Below are positions 5,883-13,071 of a stretch of DNA of 38,681 bases, in pieces. Location: the NCBI GenBank assembly GCA_934476675.1, contig CAKSOE010000030.1, positions 1 through 38,681 of the forward strand. The letters run 5' to 3'. A model generated the notes under the pieces. It saw only the letters and a list, made by a program, of their open reading frames with translations, ran no database searches and was not told the origin of the DNA. The stretch comes from an uncultured Clostridia bacterium. GTDB taxonomy: Bacteria; Bacillota; Clostridia; UBA1381. Position numbers and translations under genes: made by a program. The first letter of the stretch is position 1; each line of letters begins with the position of its first letter.

Positions 5883-6020
5883 ATGATACAAGAAATACAC
5901 AGCAATGCGGAACAGATCGACGCGTCAAAAATTCCGCAGTTTGAAATTGACAATATAGCACGTATGTTTTTAAGCCTTATGCAGGAGGCGGAAAACAAGC
6001 CTTGTAAAAAATGCGGATAA
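5883..6020 (+). CDS. Small early protein, 45 aa
   Basis: Begins MIQEIHSNAEQIDASKIPQF and ends NKPCKKCG, a terminal CxxC. Strong ribosome site GAAAGGAGTGTGAGAAG from the cassette C module. A similar short form is seen in other Firmicutes phage early regions, but no function is known to me. The C-terminal Cys pair could bind metal only as an oligomer. Confidence 0.6.
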   Translation: MIQEIHSNAEQIDASKIPQFEIDNIARMFLSLMQEAENKPCKKCG

Positions 6021-6033
6021 GGAGGGCAAGAAC

Positions 6034-6144
6034 ATGACAGAGAAATATAAAAAATATTACCTAATGGGGGTTCAGACGGGATTCTCAATAGCAGCACTGG
6101 CAATATCTATAATAGCCGTAATTATGAAATTTATAAAGGAGTGA
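6034..6144 (+). CDS. Small membrane protein, 36 aa
   Basis: Preceded by AAGGAGGGCAAGAAC. MTEKYKKYYLMGVQTGF is followed by one transmembrane helix (SIAALAISIIAVIMKF) and a lysine. Single-pass phage membrane peptide of unknown role. Its stop overlaps the ribosome site of the next gene. Confidence 0.55.
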   Translation: MTEKYKKYYLMGVQTGFSIAALAISIIAVIMKFIKE

Positions 6145-6149
6145 GGAAC

Positions 6150-6593
6150 ATGGAAGAAATATGTCTTTTAACAACAGTTCTGTTGTGTGGAGCGTTGGCA
6201 GGGGTCGGCAATAAGCTGATGAAAACCCAAAAGGAGCTAAGAGACGCCCGAGCGGAGATAGAGAACGTTAACTACTTGGCTGATCGACTGCGTTCAGAGA
6301 CAAGGAGTTTGCCGGAGCGTATGTTTGACAAAGACGGGAACGAATATAAAAAGATTGATTGTAGATTTGGCGGCGTGATCTATTCAAAAATCAGTAACGA
6401 TGTTGAAAAAACGACAGCGACGGATAAATCAGATGACGGAGCGATAACAATCCGAGAGGCAGCGCAGGAAATAGCTTCAAAGGCAACAAGCGCCTTGAAT
6501 GATATAGGACGAGACGGTGACAGAGAGAAGTACCTACAGTACGCACCGCAGGTACTTGAAATGCTTGCTGTTTTCCAACAGAAAATACTTTGA
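6150..6593 (+). CDS. Membrane-anchored early protein, 147 aa
   Basis: N-terminal hydrophobic helix (about 4-20, EICLLTTVLLCGALAGVG), then a heptad-like helix (MKTQKELRDARAEIENVNYLADRL), a middle strand-rich part with DKDGNEYKKIDC, and a C-terminal helix ending in MLAVFQQKIL. The start at 6150 is chosen over the GTG at 6141 because AAGGAGTGAGGAAC precedes it. No named family. Confidence 0.7.
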   Translation: MEEICLLTTVLLCGALAGVGNKLMKTQKELRDARAEIENVNYLADRLRSETRSLPERMFDKDGNEYKKIDCRFGGVIYSKISNDVEKTTATDKSDDGAITIREAAQEIASKATSALNDIGRDGDREKYLQYAPQVLEMLAVFQQKIL

Positions 6594-6608
6594 CGGAGGA
6601 TAAAAAAC

Positions 6609-6785
6609 ATGGAAGTAAAAGAATTTTTTAAAAGGTTAGGACAGCATTGTGTAAAAGAAGCTGTAAAAAGGGATCGTTGTAGTTGCGAACAATGCTGTTA
6701 TCGGACGTTTTGTTATACACCTCCATGCGCTATGCCGGGGAATATGGTCGATACCGTTCAAAGACTTTTGACGGAAGGAGAGTAA
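6609..6785 (+). CDS. Cys-rich small protein, 58 aa
   Basis: Starts after GACGGAGGATAAAAAAC. Seven cysteines in about 30 residues (HCVKEA, RCSCEQCCYRTFCYTPPC) suggest one or two metal sites. The rest is helical (MEVKEFFKRLGQ; MVDTVQRLLTEGE). No family recognised; likely a small zinc-binding early protein. Confidence 0.65.
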   Translation: MEVKEFFKRLGQHCVKEAVKRDRCSCEQCCYRTFCYTPPCAMPGNMVDTVQRLLTEGE

Positions 6786-6791
6786 AAAAAC

Positions 6792-6998
6792 ATGGAAAAA
6801 TTTGAAGAATTAAAAAAGGCGGCACAGCCGGTTAAAGAGTTTTTGAAAAAACATTATTCTCCAAAGTGCAGAGTGGTTATTACAACGGATAGCGTTGTAC
6901 TGCTATCAACAGAAATGCAAGCGCCGTTTTTGGACAAAGTATTTTATAACCGTTCGGCAAAATCGGAGCGTATCGCATTAGAGAACCAGGACGAGTAA
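6792..6998 (+). CDS. Small early protein, 68 aa
   Basis: Ribosome site GGAAGGAGAG. Begins MEKFEELKKAAQPVKEFLKKHYSPKC, followed by a beta hairpin (RVVITTDSVVLLSTEMQAPF). This resembles short proteins found in many Firmicutes phages with a helix followed by a two-stranded sheet. Function unknown. Confidence 0.7.
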   Translation: MEKFEELKKAAQPVKEFLKKHYSPKCRVVITTDSVVLLSTEMQAPFLDKVFYNRSAKSERIALENQDE

Positions 6999-7034
6999 AA
7001 GAAGCAGGTTATTTATGTGGATAAGGAGATACAT

Positions 7035-7196
7035 ATGAGAGGAAAAAAACTTACGCGGCGGCAAAAGATATTTTTGACCGAGAACGTGGAGAATATCAAG
7101 CCGGAAAACTGGCTTGCGGCACAGGAAACGGACACGCAGCTCATCATTATTCACAAGGTGAGCGGAAAAGTTAAAATCATATCAAAAACGATGTAA
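7035..7196 (+). CDS. DUF6906-like small protein, 53 aa
   Basis: MRGKKLTRRQKIFLTENVENI, then PENWLAAQETDTQLIIIHKVSGKVKII, follows the pattern of a small phage/ICE family (KLTRRQK ... NW.v..d....i.h..tGk...i). Basic N-terminus and a C-terminal hairpin. Ribosome site AAGGAGATACAT. Role unknown; the basic helix suggests nucleic-acid contact. Confidence 0.7.
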   Translation: MRGKKLTRRQKIFLTENVENIKPENWLAAQETDTQLIIIHKVSGKVKIISKTM

Positions 7197-7212
7197 GAAA
7201 GGAAGCAGCGTT

Positions 7213-7548
7213 ATGTTAAAAATTAAATTTTGGAGAATTGAAAACGTTATACTCATGAAGATATTGGAGCAGGGCAATGAAATTGAACGGGGTAATTTTG
7301 GATTTGAAGCATCGAACGGTGTGAAATTTCTTTCGGCTATGAACCCTGCGTTATCTCAGGATATGATATATCTTAGAGGAGGTTCAAAAGAATTAGATGA
7401 AACTGTATCAACATATGATTGTATCACTAATGAGGGAGCAAAAGAACTGTTAAAAGCTTGTGTTGAAGCCGTAAAGGAATGCAACAATAGTTTACAGCAA
7501 CCGACGGCAGAAGATATTGAAGATATTGAAACGGTTATAGCGGAGTAA
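7213..7548 (+). CDS. Early protein, 111 aa
   Basis: Starts after AAGGAAGCAGCGTT. Mixed alpha/beta protein with an N-terminal strand-rich part (MLKIKFWRIENVILMKILEQG), a middle LSQDMIYLRGGSKELDETVS and an acidic C-terminus (EDIEDIETVIAE). No membrane or metal motif, no family recognised. Confidence 0.7.
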   Translation: MLKIKFWRIENVILMKILEQGNEIERGNFGFEASNGVKFLSAMNPALSQDMIYLRGGSKELDETVSTYDCITNEGAKELLKACVEAVKECNNSLQQPTAEDIEDIETVIAE

Positions 7549-7573
7549 GGGGGCAAGTGAGGTGCAGAAAACC

Positions 7574-7780
7574 ATGATTATAATACTGCTCATAATATTT
7601 ATAATACTTCTGGGGGCGGCATACATAATATCGGAGCATGAAAACGAAGTGCTGCGGCGGCGCAACAAAAGGTTATACAATGAAGTGGATTTTCGAGAGA
7701 GGAGAATCAAAGCGCTTAGTGAACAGCTTAAATATTATAAATCACGGGAGGCGGCGGAAAAAGATGAAATTTGTACTTAA
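7574..7780 (+). CDS. Membrane plus coiled-coil protein, 68 aa
   Basis: N-terminal transmembrane helix (MIIILLIIFIILLGAAYII) and a charged coiled coil (HENEVLRRRNKRLYNEVDFRERRIKALSEQ is the region, shown in part). The ATG at 7574 has GAGGTG 9 bases upstream; the GTG at 7562 lies in that site. Its 3' end overlaps the next gene by 17 bases. It may tether the early machinery to the membrane, by analogy only. Confidence 0.6.
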   Translation: MIIILLIIFIILLGAAYIISEHENEVLRRRNKRLYNEVDFRERRIKALSEQLKYYKSREAAEKDEICT

Positions 7781-8066
7781 TGAAATCGCCGACAAGACGG
7801 CGGCATTACAGGAAATTAAGCTTGATATTTACAGAAGCTACGTTCCTGGAATGGACACTGATAATATACGACGTTTAAAGTGGATGGTGGACGGCTTGTG
7901 TTTGGCAAAAGAAGCAATTGACAGGTTGACGCCGATGGAGGAGAAGCCGGAGCATGTATGCGGATTTTGCGGACGAAGTTTAAAATCCATTTTTGCGGCG
8001 GCGGAGGAAAATATATATTGCTGTCCGTACTGCGGACAGGCAAGAACATTTGAGGTGATAGAATGA
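7764..8066 (+). CDS. Zinc-ribbon protein, 100 aa
   Basis: The N-terminal helical half (MKFVLNEIADKTAALQEI ... GLCLAKEAIDRL) is followed by a C-terminal zinc ribbon with CGFCGR and CCPYCGQ. The start at 7764 follows GGGAGGCGGCGG; the longer upstream frame overlaps the preceding gene and lacks a site. Likely a small nucleic-acid-binding protein. It is coupled by a 4-base overlap to the next gene. Confidence 0.7.
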   Translation: MKFVLNEIADKTAALQEIKLDIYRSYVPGMDTDNIRRLKWMVDGLCLAKEAIDRLTPMEEKPEHVCGFCGRSLKSIFAAAEENIYCCPYCGQARTFEVIE

Positions 8067-8404
8067 CAGAAGCAACAATATACGATGTATCAAGATTATG
8101 TAAGGCGGCGGGGAATTGTGACAAGTGTGTTTTGGGTGAGAATAACAACGGGCGCGATGTTCCGTGTGAGAGTTTAATAATAGCTTATCCCGATGATGCA
8201 AACGAAATAATTATCGGTTGGTGTGAAGATAATCCGCCGAAAACGCGCCAGAGTGAATTTTTAAAGCTGTTCCCAAATGCAAGTATGACGGAAGGTGTTA
8301 TAGACATCTGTCCCTTAAATGTTGATAAAACTTTTACTTGCATCACCGGAGCAAAGTGCGAGGATTGCTTTAAAGAATATTGGTCTGAGGAGATTGAGGA
8401 ATGA
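8063..8404 (+). CDS. Cys-rich phage protein, 113 aa
   Basis: Contains CKAAGNCDKCVLGENNNG, then PPKTRQSEFLKLFPNAS and a C-terminal CITGAKCEDCFKEYW. This matches a small-protein pattern seen in many Firmicutes prophages (Cys-rich head, KTRQSEFLK.FP core). Probably zinc binding; function unknown. It overlaps both neighbours by 4 bases, so it is translated in a coupled run. Confidence 0.75.
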   Translation: MTEATIYDVSRLCKAAGNCDKCVLGENNNGRDVPCESLIIAYPDDANEIIIGWCEDNPPKTRQSEFLKLFPNASMTEGVIDICPLNVDKTFTCITGAKCEDCFKEYWSEEIEE

Positions 8405-8700
8405 TACACGCATTAAAAATAGAACCAAATTACTATGATGATGTAAAATCCGGCAATAAAAGTTTTGAAGTCAGAAAGAATGACAGAGATTTTCGTGTTG
8501 GTGATTATCTTGCACTTAATGAACTGTCGGACACAAGAGAGGAATACACAGGACGGGCAATACTTGTGAAAATTACATCTATTGTAAGCGATGAACGTTT
8601 TTGTAAAAAAGGATTCATTATAATGGGAATAAGGAAATGTATTGTTACAGAAAACGGTGATTCACATACCGAACTTGACGGAGAAATAAGAAAGATATGA
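8401..8700 (+). CDS. DUF3850 (ASCH/PUA-like) protein
   Basis: 99 aa. HALKIEPNYYDDVKSGNKSFEVRKNDRDF... then VGDYLALNEL, YTGRAILVKITSI and GFIIMGI is the DUF3850 pattern, a PUA-like fold related to ASCH domains. Such domains bind RNA or modified bases; the exact ligand in phages is not known. The start overlaps the previous stop. It is the best-recognised member of this early small-gene run. Confidence 0.85.
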   Translation: MIHALKIEPNYYDDVKSGNKSFEVRKNDRDFRVGDYLALNELSDTREEYTGRAILVKITSIVSDERFCKKGFIIMGIRKCIVTENGDSHTELDGEIRKI

Positions 8701-8745
8701 GCTGCAATGGAAGTACTTGCAAAAATAGTGGAGGAAAAAACATAG

Positions 8746-8922
8746 ATGAATAAAGAATACATACAAGCATTAAAAAGAGGATTACAGACAGCCCATGCTG
8801 CGAACGGAGCCGCTTTCATCAAAGCATACAAGGAAATGACGGCGGATATAAGTCACAGAGCAAAGCAGACGGTTATTGTTAAAGGAATATTCAGAGAGGA
8901 GGCGGCGGCAGATGAGCGATGA
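8746..8922 (+). CDS. Small early protein, 58 aa
   Basis: Preceded by GGAGGAAAAAACATAG. Helical protein beginning MNKEYIQALKRGLQTAHAANG and ending IFREEAAADER. No family recognised. The stop overlaps the start of the next small gene. Confidence 0.5.
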   Translation: MNKEYIQALKRGLQTAHAANGAAFIKAYKEMTADISHRAKQTVIVKGIFREEAAADER

Positions 8923-9013
8923 GAAGGTGAACCGCATACTGACAGCCATGACAATATCCTTTATAACGTTTTCGGCGGCGGTTATGCTATACGGAATAAT
9001 ATTTTACGGATAA
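8912..9013 (+). CDS. Small membrane protein, 33 aa
   Basis: Starts after AGAGGAGGCGGCGGCAG inside the previous gene. MSDEKVNRILTAM is followed by one hydrophobic helix (TISFITFSAAVMLYGIIFYG). Single-pass membrane peptide, unknown role. Its end abuts a minus-strand terminator and candidate small RNA. Confidence 0.5.
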   Translation: MSDEKVNRILTAMTISFITFSAAVMLYGIIFYG

Positions 9014-9065
9014 AAAAAGGACGCTTGTAAAAGCGCCCCGATTGGTACAATACCAAACAATCAAC
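9012..9065 (-). ncRNA. Candidate ~54-nt minus-strand small RNA
   Basis: A minus-strand promoter (TTGACT 9095-9100, 17 bp, TACAAT 9072-9077) would start RNA near 9065. The stem GGGCGCTT/AAGCGTCC (plus 9031-9038 and 9019-9026) followed by seven U (9012-9018) terminates it. There is no open frame. It lies between two plus-strand genes and opposes lytic transcription, so it should be made in the lysogen. Confidence 0.45.
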
Positions 9066-9100
9066 ATATGTATTGTACCATAAATAACGATAAAAGTCAA
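9043..9100 (-). promoter_or_regulatory. Minus-strand promoter overlapped by an inverted repeat
   Basis: TTGACT (9095-9100), 17-bp spacer, TACAAT (9072-9077). TGGTACAATA (9043-9052) and TATTGTACCA (9071-9080) form a perfect 10-bp inverted repeat; one arm is the -10 region and the other lies in the start of the transcript. It may be an operator or a single-strand hairpin element. Confidence 0.6.
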
Positions 9101-9123
9101 GATAAAACGGAGGTAAATTACAT

Positions 9124-9450
9124 ATGTTACAGAAAATTACGGACAGGCTCGAAAAGGAATGCGAAGAAAATATCAACGACAGAATGAAACGTGTTATATG
9201 CAATCACGTGCTTGAAAAGCTCAGTGACGTGCCGGAGGACGTTTTAGAGAAAATTGCCGAAAATGACAAGCTTACGCTTGCCGGAGCAATTGAGAAAATG
9301 CGCAGTGCGGCACAGAAAAACAGCGTCAAGGGCTGCGGTGTTCTTTCCGATGAGGAGGGATATGCAATCGTTGACGGCTATTTCGGAATCGATTGCGAAT
9401 CGGCGGCGGAGAATACGAATAAAGCCGTATCTCTGTTTGATTTAATTTAA
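9124..9450 (+). CDS. PcfK-like (AcrIIA9-related) protein
   Basis: 108 aa. After a helical N-terminus comes LTLAGAIEKMRSAAQKN...GCGVLSDEEGYAIVDGYFGID, which follows the PcfK pattern (a Gc-x-x-x-D-e-e-v-x-g core before a Y-F/Y-D end). It is directly followed by a PcfJ-like gene, as in other mobile elements, which supports the call. Some PcfK relatives (AcrIIA9) inhibit Cas9; whether this one does is unknown. Ribosome site ACGGAGGTAAATTACAT. Confidence 0.65.
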   Translation: MLQKITDRLEKECEENINDRMKRVICNHVLEKLSDVPEDVLEKIAENDKLTLAGAIEKMRSAAQKNSVKGCGVLSDEEGYAIVDGYFGIDCESAAENTNKAVSLFDLI

Positions 9451-9466
9451 CGGGGGGGCGGAAGAA

Positions 9467-11479
9467 GTGAAGAACGAGAAGAAATTATTGTCGATGCCGT
9501 TCAGTACAATCGAGGCGTATATAGCGCCGCCGGAAATAAAAAAGAAAAAAAGATGCGGATATACGCACACTGTGCAATATACAACTTACGGCTATACCGC
9601 GGCGGCGGTTGAGAACGGGTCAATACTGGAGGTCACAGTGTTTAATTATGAACGCCGGCCCGAATACAGAGTATTTATAGGCGATCATGATTACATCGCC
9701 CAGATATATAAAAAAGGCACGTGGCGGCGGAGTACGGCGAAAATATCAAGCCAATACAAATCATGGAGATGGTATTGGAATGTCGGCGATAATCCTACAA
9801 TTTTTACAGCAGATGAAGAAAACCGTGCGGCGGCGGTCAAGTGGCTGGGAGCATACAAAGACCAACAGCCGGATGTATTCAGACGGCTTTCCGATTACCT
9901 TGACGATATAGGCAGTCAAAAGTTATCTGATAAGCACGAAAGAATCCGCCGGAGCGTAGACGAGGCAATGCTGCAAATAAGACCGCTGCCGGAGCGGTTT
10001 GAAAAATGGGTTGATGAAATTCCGTTTCGTGATGAACGATATATCATGTATCAGTACAGCGGTAAGAAGAAACAGAGCGGTTTTTGCTCGCACTGCGGGG
10101 AGTATGTGCAGGTTGAAGGCGCAAAGCATCTTAAAAAAGGCAGATGCCCGAACTGTAAGAGCAGCATAACCTATACTGCTGCCGGAAAAACATCGGATAT
10201 GACCTTTGATAAAACGGTCATATATATACAGCAGGGAAAAGACGGAGAAACAATCTTCCGGTACTTTACGGCATGGCGTAATATTGATAGGCACGGAAAT
10301 AAGCTGTTGGTTTATAACACAATAACGGAGAGTAACAGAGAATTTTATCTTGCCGAAAAAAGATATGAATGGGGAAGGCCTTGGGAGGGCAGTTCTTCAA
10401 ATTGGTGCAGGCGAGGTTACGATCATGTTGATAAGCGGGGATATATTTATCCGTACAACATAAAAAAGATAATGCTTAGGCTGGTGCAGAAATATCCGCA
10501 TTTAAAGTATATACCGTATACACAGGCTCTTAAAAATATAGGACAAGCTCCGGCATGGGAGATATACGCTTCATTTATCCAAGAAAAACAGATCGAATAC
10601 CTCGTTAAGCTGAAATTATACAGACTTTGCAATGATTTGATATGCGACAGAATACATAGTGAGTACAACGGAAACATTTTAAAAAGCCTTGAACTTAAAA
10701 GACGGGATATAGACGCAATTTATAAATACGATATGAATTATTATGAAATAAAGAACATATACAAGCCCGTTACGGAGATTGAGCCGTCGGCTTTCCCGAA
10801 AGTACTGGACGCATACCGAAACCGCAGTGGATTTTTAGAGGGTAAGGTAATCGCACTTATGAGGTTCATGAGCTTTGACACGATAATGAAATATATAGAT
10901 GAGCAGCTGCCGGCAGAACGTGCGAGAAACAATTATTCATGGTACAGCGAGGGCTATCATGCGGAAAACGTTATCCGCGACTGGTGCGACTATATACAAA
11001 ATTGTATTGCATTAGGGTGGAATATACAAGACACAAAGGTTATACGTCCGAAAAACCTCAGAGAACGGCATGACATAGCAATGGAGATTGCAAAGCTTAA
11101 AAAAGATGAAATCAAAGCGAAAAATATACGGCAGAGGTTTTACGAAAACATATTCGATTTATATTATTCCGGTGAGAAGTACACCGTGACATTACCGCAC
11201 AATTTAAAAGATTTGAAGTACGAGGGCGATAATCTGCATCACTGCGTATACGTAAACTATGCCGCAGAGGTGGCGGAGGGGAGAAGCATAATATTGTTTA
11301 TACGTGCAAACGGCAGCTTTTACAAACCGCTTGCTACAGCAGAAATAGATCCGCTTACCTATGAAGTGGTACAGATACGCGGCGAACGGAACAGCAGCGT
11401 TTCAAAAGAGGTCAAAGCCTTTTTTGAACAGTACAAAAGAAAAATACTTAAAAAACTCAAAACAAGAAAGGCGGCTTAA
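9467..11479 (+). CDS. PcfJ-like protein, 670 aa
   Basis: Large early protein starting at GTG after GGGGGGCGGAAGAA. A zinc ribbon lies near 206-230 (CSHCGEYV ... GRCPNCKSS). The C-terminal PcfJ core has LHHCVYVNYA near 590, then a strand run with IILFIRANG, TAEIDPLTYEVVQIRGERN and the N-S-S-V-S end. PcfJ-like proteins are common beside PcfK in conjugative elements and phages; their biochemical role is not established. It is the longest early gene and sits where a replication protein might be expected. Confidence 0.9.
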   Translation: MKNEKKLLSMPFSTIEAYIAPPEIKKKKRCGYTHTVQYTTYGYTAAAVENGSILEVTVFNYERRPEYRVFIGDHDYIAQIYKKGTWRRSTAKISSQYKSWRWYWNVGDNPTIFTADEENRAAAVKWLGAYKDQQPDVFRRLSDYLDDIGSQKLSDKHERIRRSVDEAMLQIRPLPERFEKWVDEIPFRDERYIMYQYSGKKKQSGFCSHCGEYVQVEGAKHLKKGRCPNCKSSITYTAAGKTSDMTFDKTVIYIQQGKDGETIFRYFTAWRNIDRHGNKLLVYNTITESNREFYLAEKRYEWGRPWEGSSSNWCRRGYDHVDKRGYIYPYNIKKIMLRLVQKYPHLKYIPYTQALKNIGQAPAWEIYASFIQEKQIEYLVKLKLYRLCNDLICDRIHSEYNGNILKSLELKRRDIDAIYKYDMNYYEIKNIYKPVTEIEPSAFPKVLDAYRNRSGFLEGKVIALMRFMSFDTIMKYIDEQLPAERARNNYSWYSEGYHAENVIRDWCDYIQNCIALGWNIQDTKVIRPKNLRERHDIAMEIAKLKKDEIKAKNIRQRFYENIFDLYYSGEKYTVTLPHNLKDLKYEGDNLHHCVYVNYAAEVAEGRSIILFIRANGSFYKPLATAEIDPLTYEVVQIRGERNSSVSKEVKAFFEQYKRKILKKLKTRKAA

Positions 11480-11481
11480 AC

Positions 11482-12519
11482 ATGGAGGACAACAAAATCA
11501 TTGAAGCAAATTACAGAGAGGTTTCCGGGGGCGGCGAGTGTGAGCTGAACCGTCTGACAACGGAGATAAGGTTTATAACGGCACAGCTTAACAGAACGCT
11601 TCTTACAGGAATCATTGAAATAGGAAAACGCTTTGACAGGGCAAAAAGCCTTGTCAGGCACGGCGAATGGGGCGGATATGTGGAAGCCTGCACGGGTTAC
11701 AGCCAGAGCATGGCGGAGAATTACATAAAAGTATATAAAGAATACGGTTCGGAACAGCAGAGTGTTTTCGGCGATATGTCAAATTCTCAATCGCTTGGTA
11801 ATTTGGGAATAACAAAGCTTCTGGAGCTTACGGCATTACCTCCCGATGAGCGCGAAAGCTTTGTTGAAGAAAATAACGTCACCGAGGACACAACGGTAAA
11901 GGAATTGCAGGAGCTTATAAAAAAGAAAACAGCGGCGGCGGAGGATGCCGAAATGCAGTTTCGGATAAAGGAGGAGGAGTTAAACAGCGCGATCCGCCGG
12001 AACAATGACGTTATCACGGAAAAACAGGACGAAATAGACCGCTTAAAAAAGGAACTGGGCGAAATGAAAAACGCCGCTCCGGCGGCGGCAGACAGTGACG
12101 AAATGTCCGCCATGATTGCTGAGGCGGAGGAACGGGTCAAGGCTGATTTGCAAAAATCAATAGATAAGCTGGAAAAGGAAAAGAAAAAGGCGGTGGCAGA
12201 GGCGGAGAAAAAACAAAAGCAGTATGACAAGCTTCTTAAAGAGAAGTCCGAACAGGAGATAAAAAACAGTAAGCTTGAAGAACAGATTAATGCCGCCGAA
12301 AAAGAAAAAGCGGAAATGAAAGAAACAATCGCACGTCTGCAAAAGGAAAGCCTTTTAGGCAGCAATGAAAATCTCGTAACGCTTAATCTTCTGTTTGAGA
12401 ATGCGCAGAGGGATATATCGCAGATAAAGGACACTCTTAATAAGATAAAAGGTACCGAACAATACGAAAAGCTCAAAGACGCTATAAGTAAAACGCTTAC
12501 AGCGGCGGCGGAGTTTTAA
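11482..12519 (+). CDS. DUF3102 protein with long coiled coil
   Basis: 345 aa. Residues about 20-120 carry the DUF3102 pattern (NRTLLTGIIEIGKRFDRAKSLVRHGEW..YVEACTGYSQSMAENYIKVYKEY), which contains a helix-turn-helix-like segment. Residues about 130-310 are a Lys/Glu-rich coiled coil. DUF3102 proteins occur in Firmicutes phages and plasmids near replication genes; a DNA-binding role is likely but not shown. Translation appears coupled to the PcfJ-like gene (2-base gap). Confidence 0.85.
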   Translation: MEDNKIIEANYREVSGGGECELNRLTTEIRFITAQLNRTLLTGIIEIGKRFDRAKSLVRHGEWGGYVEACTGYSQSMAENYIKVYKEYGSEQQSVFGDMSNSQSLGNLGITKLLELTALPPDERESFVEENNVTEDTTVKELQELIKKKTAAAEDAEMQFRIKEEELNSAIRRNNDVITEKQDEIDRLKKELGEMKNAAPAAADSDEMSAMIAEAEERVKADLQKSIDKLEKEKKKAVAEAEKKQKQYDKLLKEKSEQEIKNSKLEEQINAAEKEKAEMKETIARLQKESLLGSNENLVTLNLLFENAQRDISQIKDTLNKIKGTEQYEKLKDAISKTLTAAAEF

Positions 12520-12533
12520 AGGCGGCGGCTGAT

Positions 12534-12881
12534 ATGAAAATAAATAAAATGGATTTTAATGTGATAAAAGACCGTATCGGTGAAAGCGTTCGGGTTACGG
12601 GCAGGGGTTACAATGCGGTAAATGGAACATTTATCTTATGCGGATTGCAGCAGACGCTTGAATATAACGATCTGGAGCAGCGTGCGGTATGGGAACGCAA
12701 GGTGTGCGTGGCACAGCGTCCGCCGGTTCGCTGCCGCTACTGGGTAAACCTCAAAACGCATACAATAGAGTTTCTGGACGATCAGATACATATTTCCGAA
12801 GCGGAAACACCGCAGACAGAAAATAAACGCATCAGCGACATACAAGCCGAAACGCTTAAAAAGATAAAAGAGCTACAATAA
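12534..12881 (+). CDS. Early protein, 115 aa
   Basis: Begins MKINKMDFNVIKDRIGESVRV, has a beta-rich middle (FILCGLQQTLEYNDLEQRAVWERKV shown in part) and RYWVNLKTHTIEFLDDQIHI, and an acidic helical tail. Ribosome site AAAGGCGGCGGCTGAT. No family recognised. Last gene before the structured intergenic region and the HUH gene. Confidence 0.7.
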   Translation: MKINKMDFNVIKDRIGESVRVTGRGYNAVNGTFILCGLQQTLEYNDLEQRAVWERKVCVAQRPPVRCRYWVNLKTHTIEFLDDQIHISEAETPQTENKRISDIQAETLKKIKELQ

Positions 12882-12956
12882 AAAACAAGCCGCTTGCAGG
12901 CACGCAAGCGGCATTTGCACCGAAAAATGATATAGCTTCCGATGCAGTTTCTACTA
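12881..12956 (-). ncRNA. Candidate ~76-nt minus-strand small RNA
   Basis: A minus-strand promoter (TTGACT 12986-12991, 17 bp, TATACT 12963-12968) would start RNA near 12956. It ends at the perfect 9-bp stem GCCGCTTGC (12889-12897) / GCAAGCGGC (12904-12912), followed on the minus strand by TTGTTTTTTA. No frame with a ribosome site is seen. Same plan as the RNA at 9012-9065. Confidence 0.45.
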
Positions 12957-12991
12957 TATAATAGTATATCATTTTCGTGCAGAAAAGTCAA
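12917..12991 (-). promoter_or_regulatory. Minus-strand promoter with long inverted repeat; possible origin element
   Basis: The arms 12917-12934 and 12965-12980 pair as GCAC(C)GAAAA(A)TGATATA with GCACGAAAATGATATA, about 16 bp with two single-base bulges and a 30-base loop. The promoter TTGACT/TATACT sits in the second arm. A further CGGATTATATATCCG palindrome lies at about 13001-13015. Because an HUH Rep-like gene follows at once, this 190-bp region is the best origin candidate in the window, but that is inference. Confidence 0.5.
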
Positions 12992-13071
12992 ACAAAAATT
13001 CGGATTATATATCCGTTTTAAACCTTGTTTAGAAGGCTAAATTTATAACCATAAGAAAAAGGAAAAATGAT

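Noticed and set aside
11787..12476. 229-aa minus-strand frame, Ser/Phe rich
   Set aside because: It is the antisense shadow of the Lys/Glu coiled coil of the DUF3102 gene, with no ribosome site.
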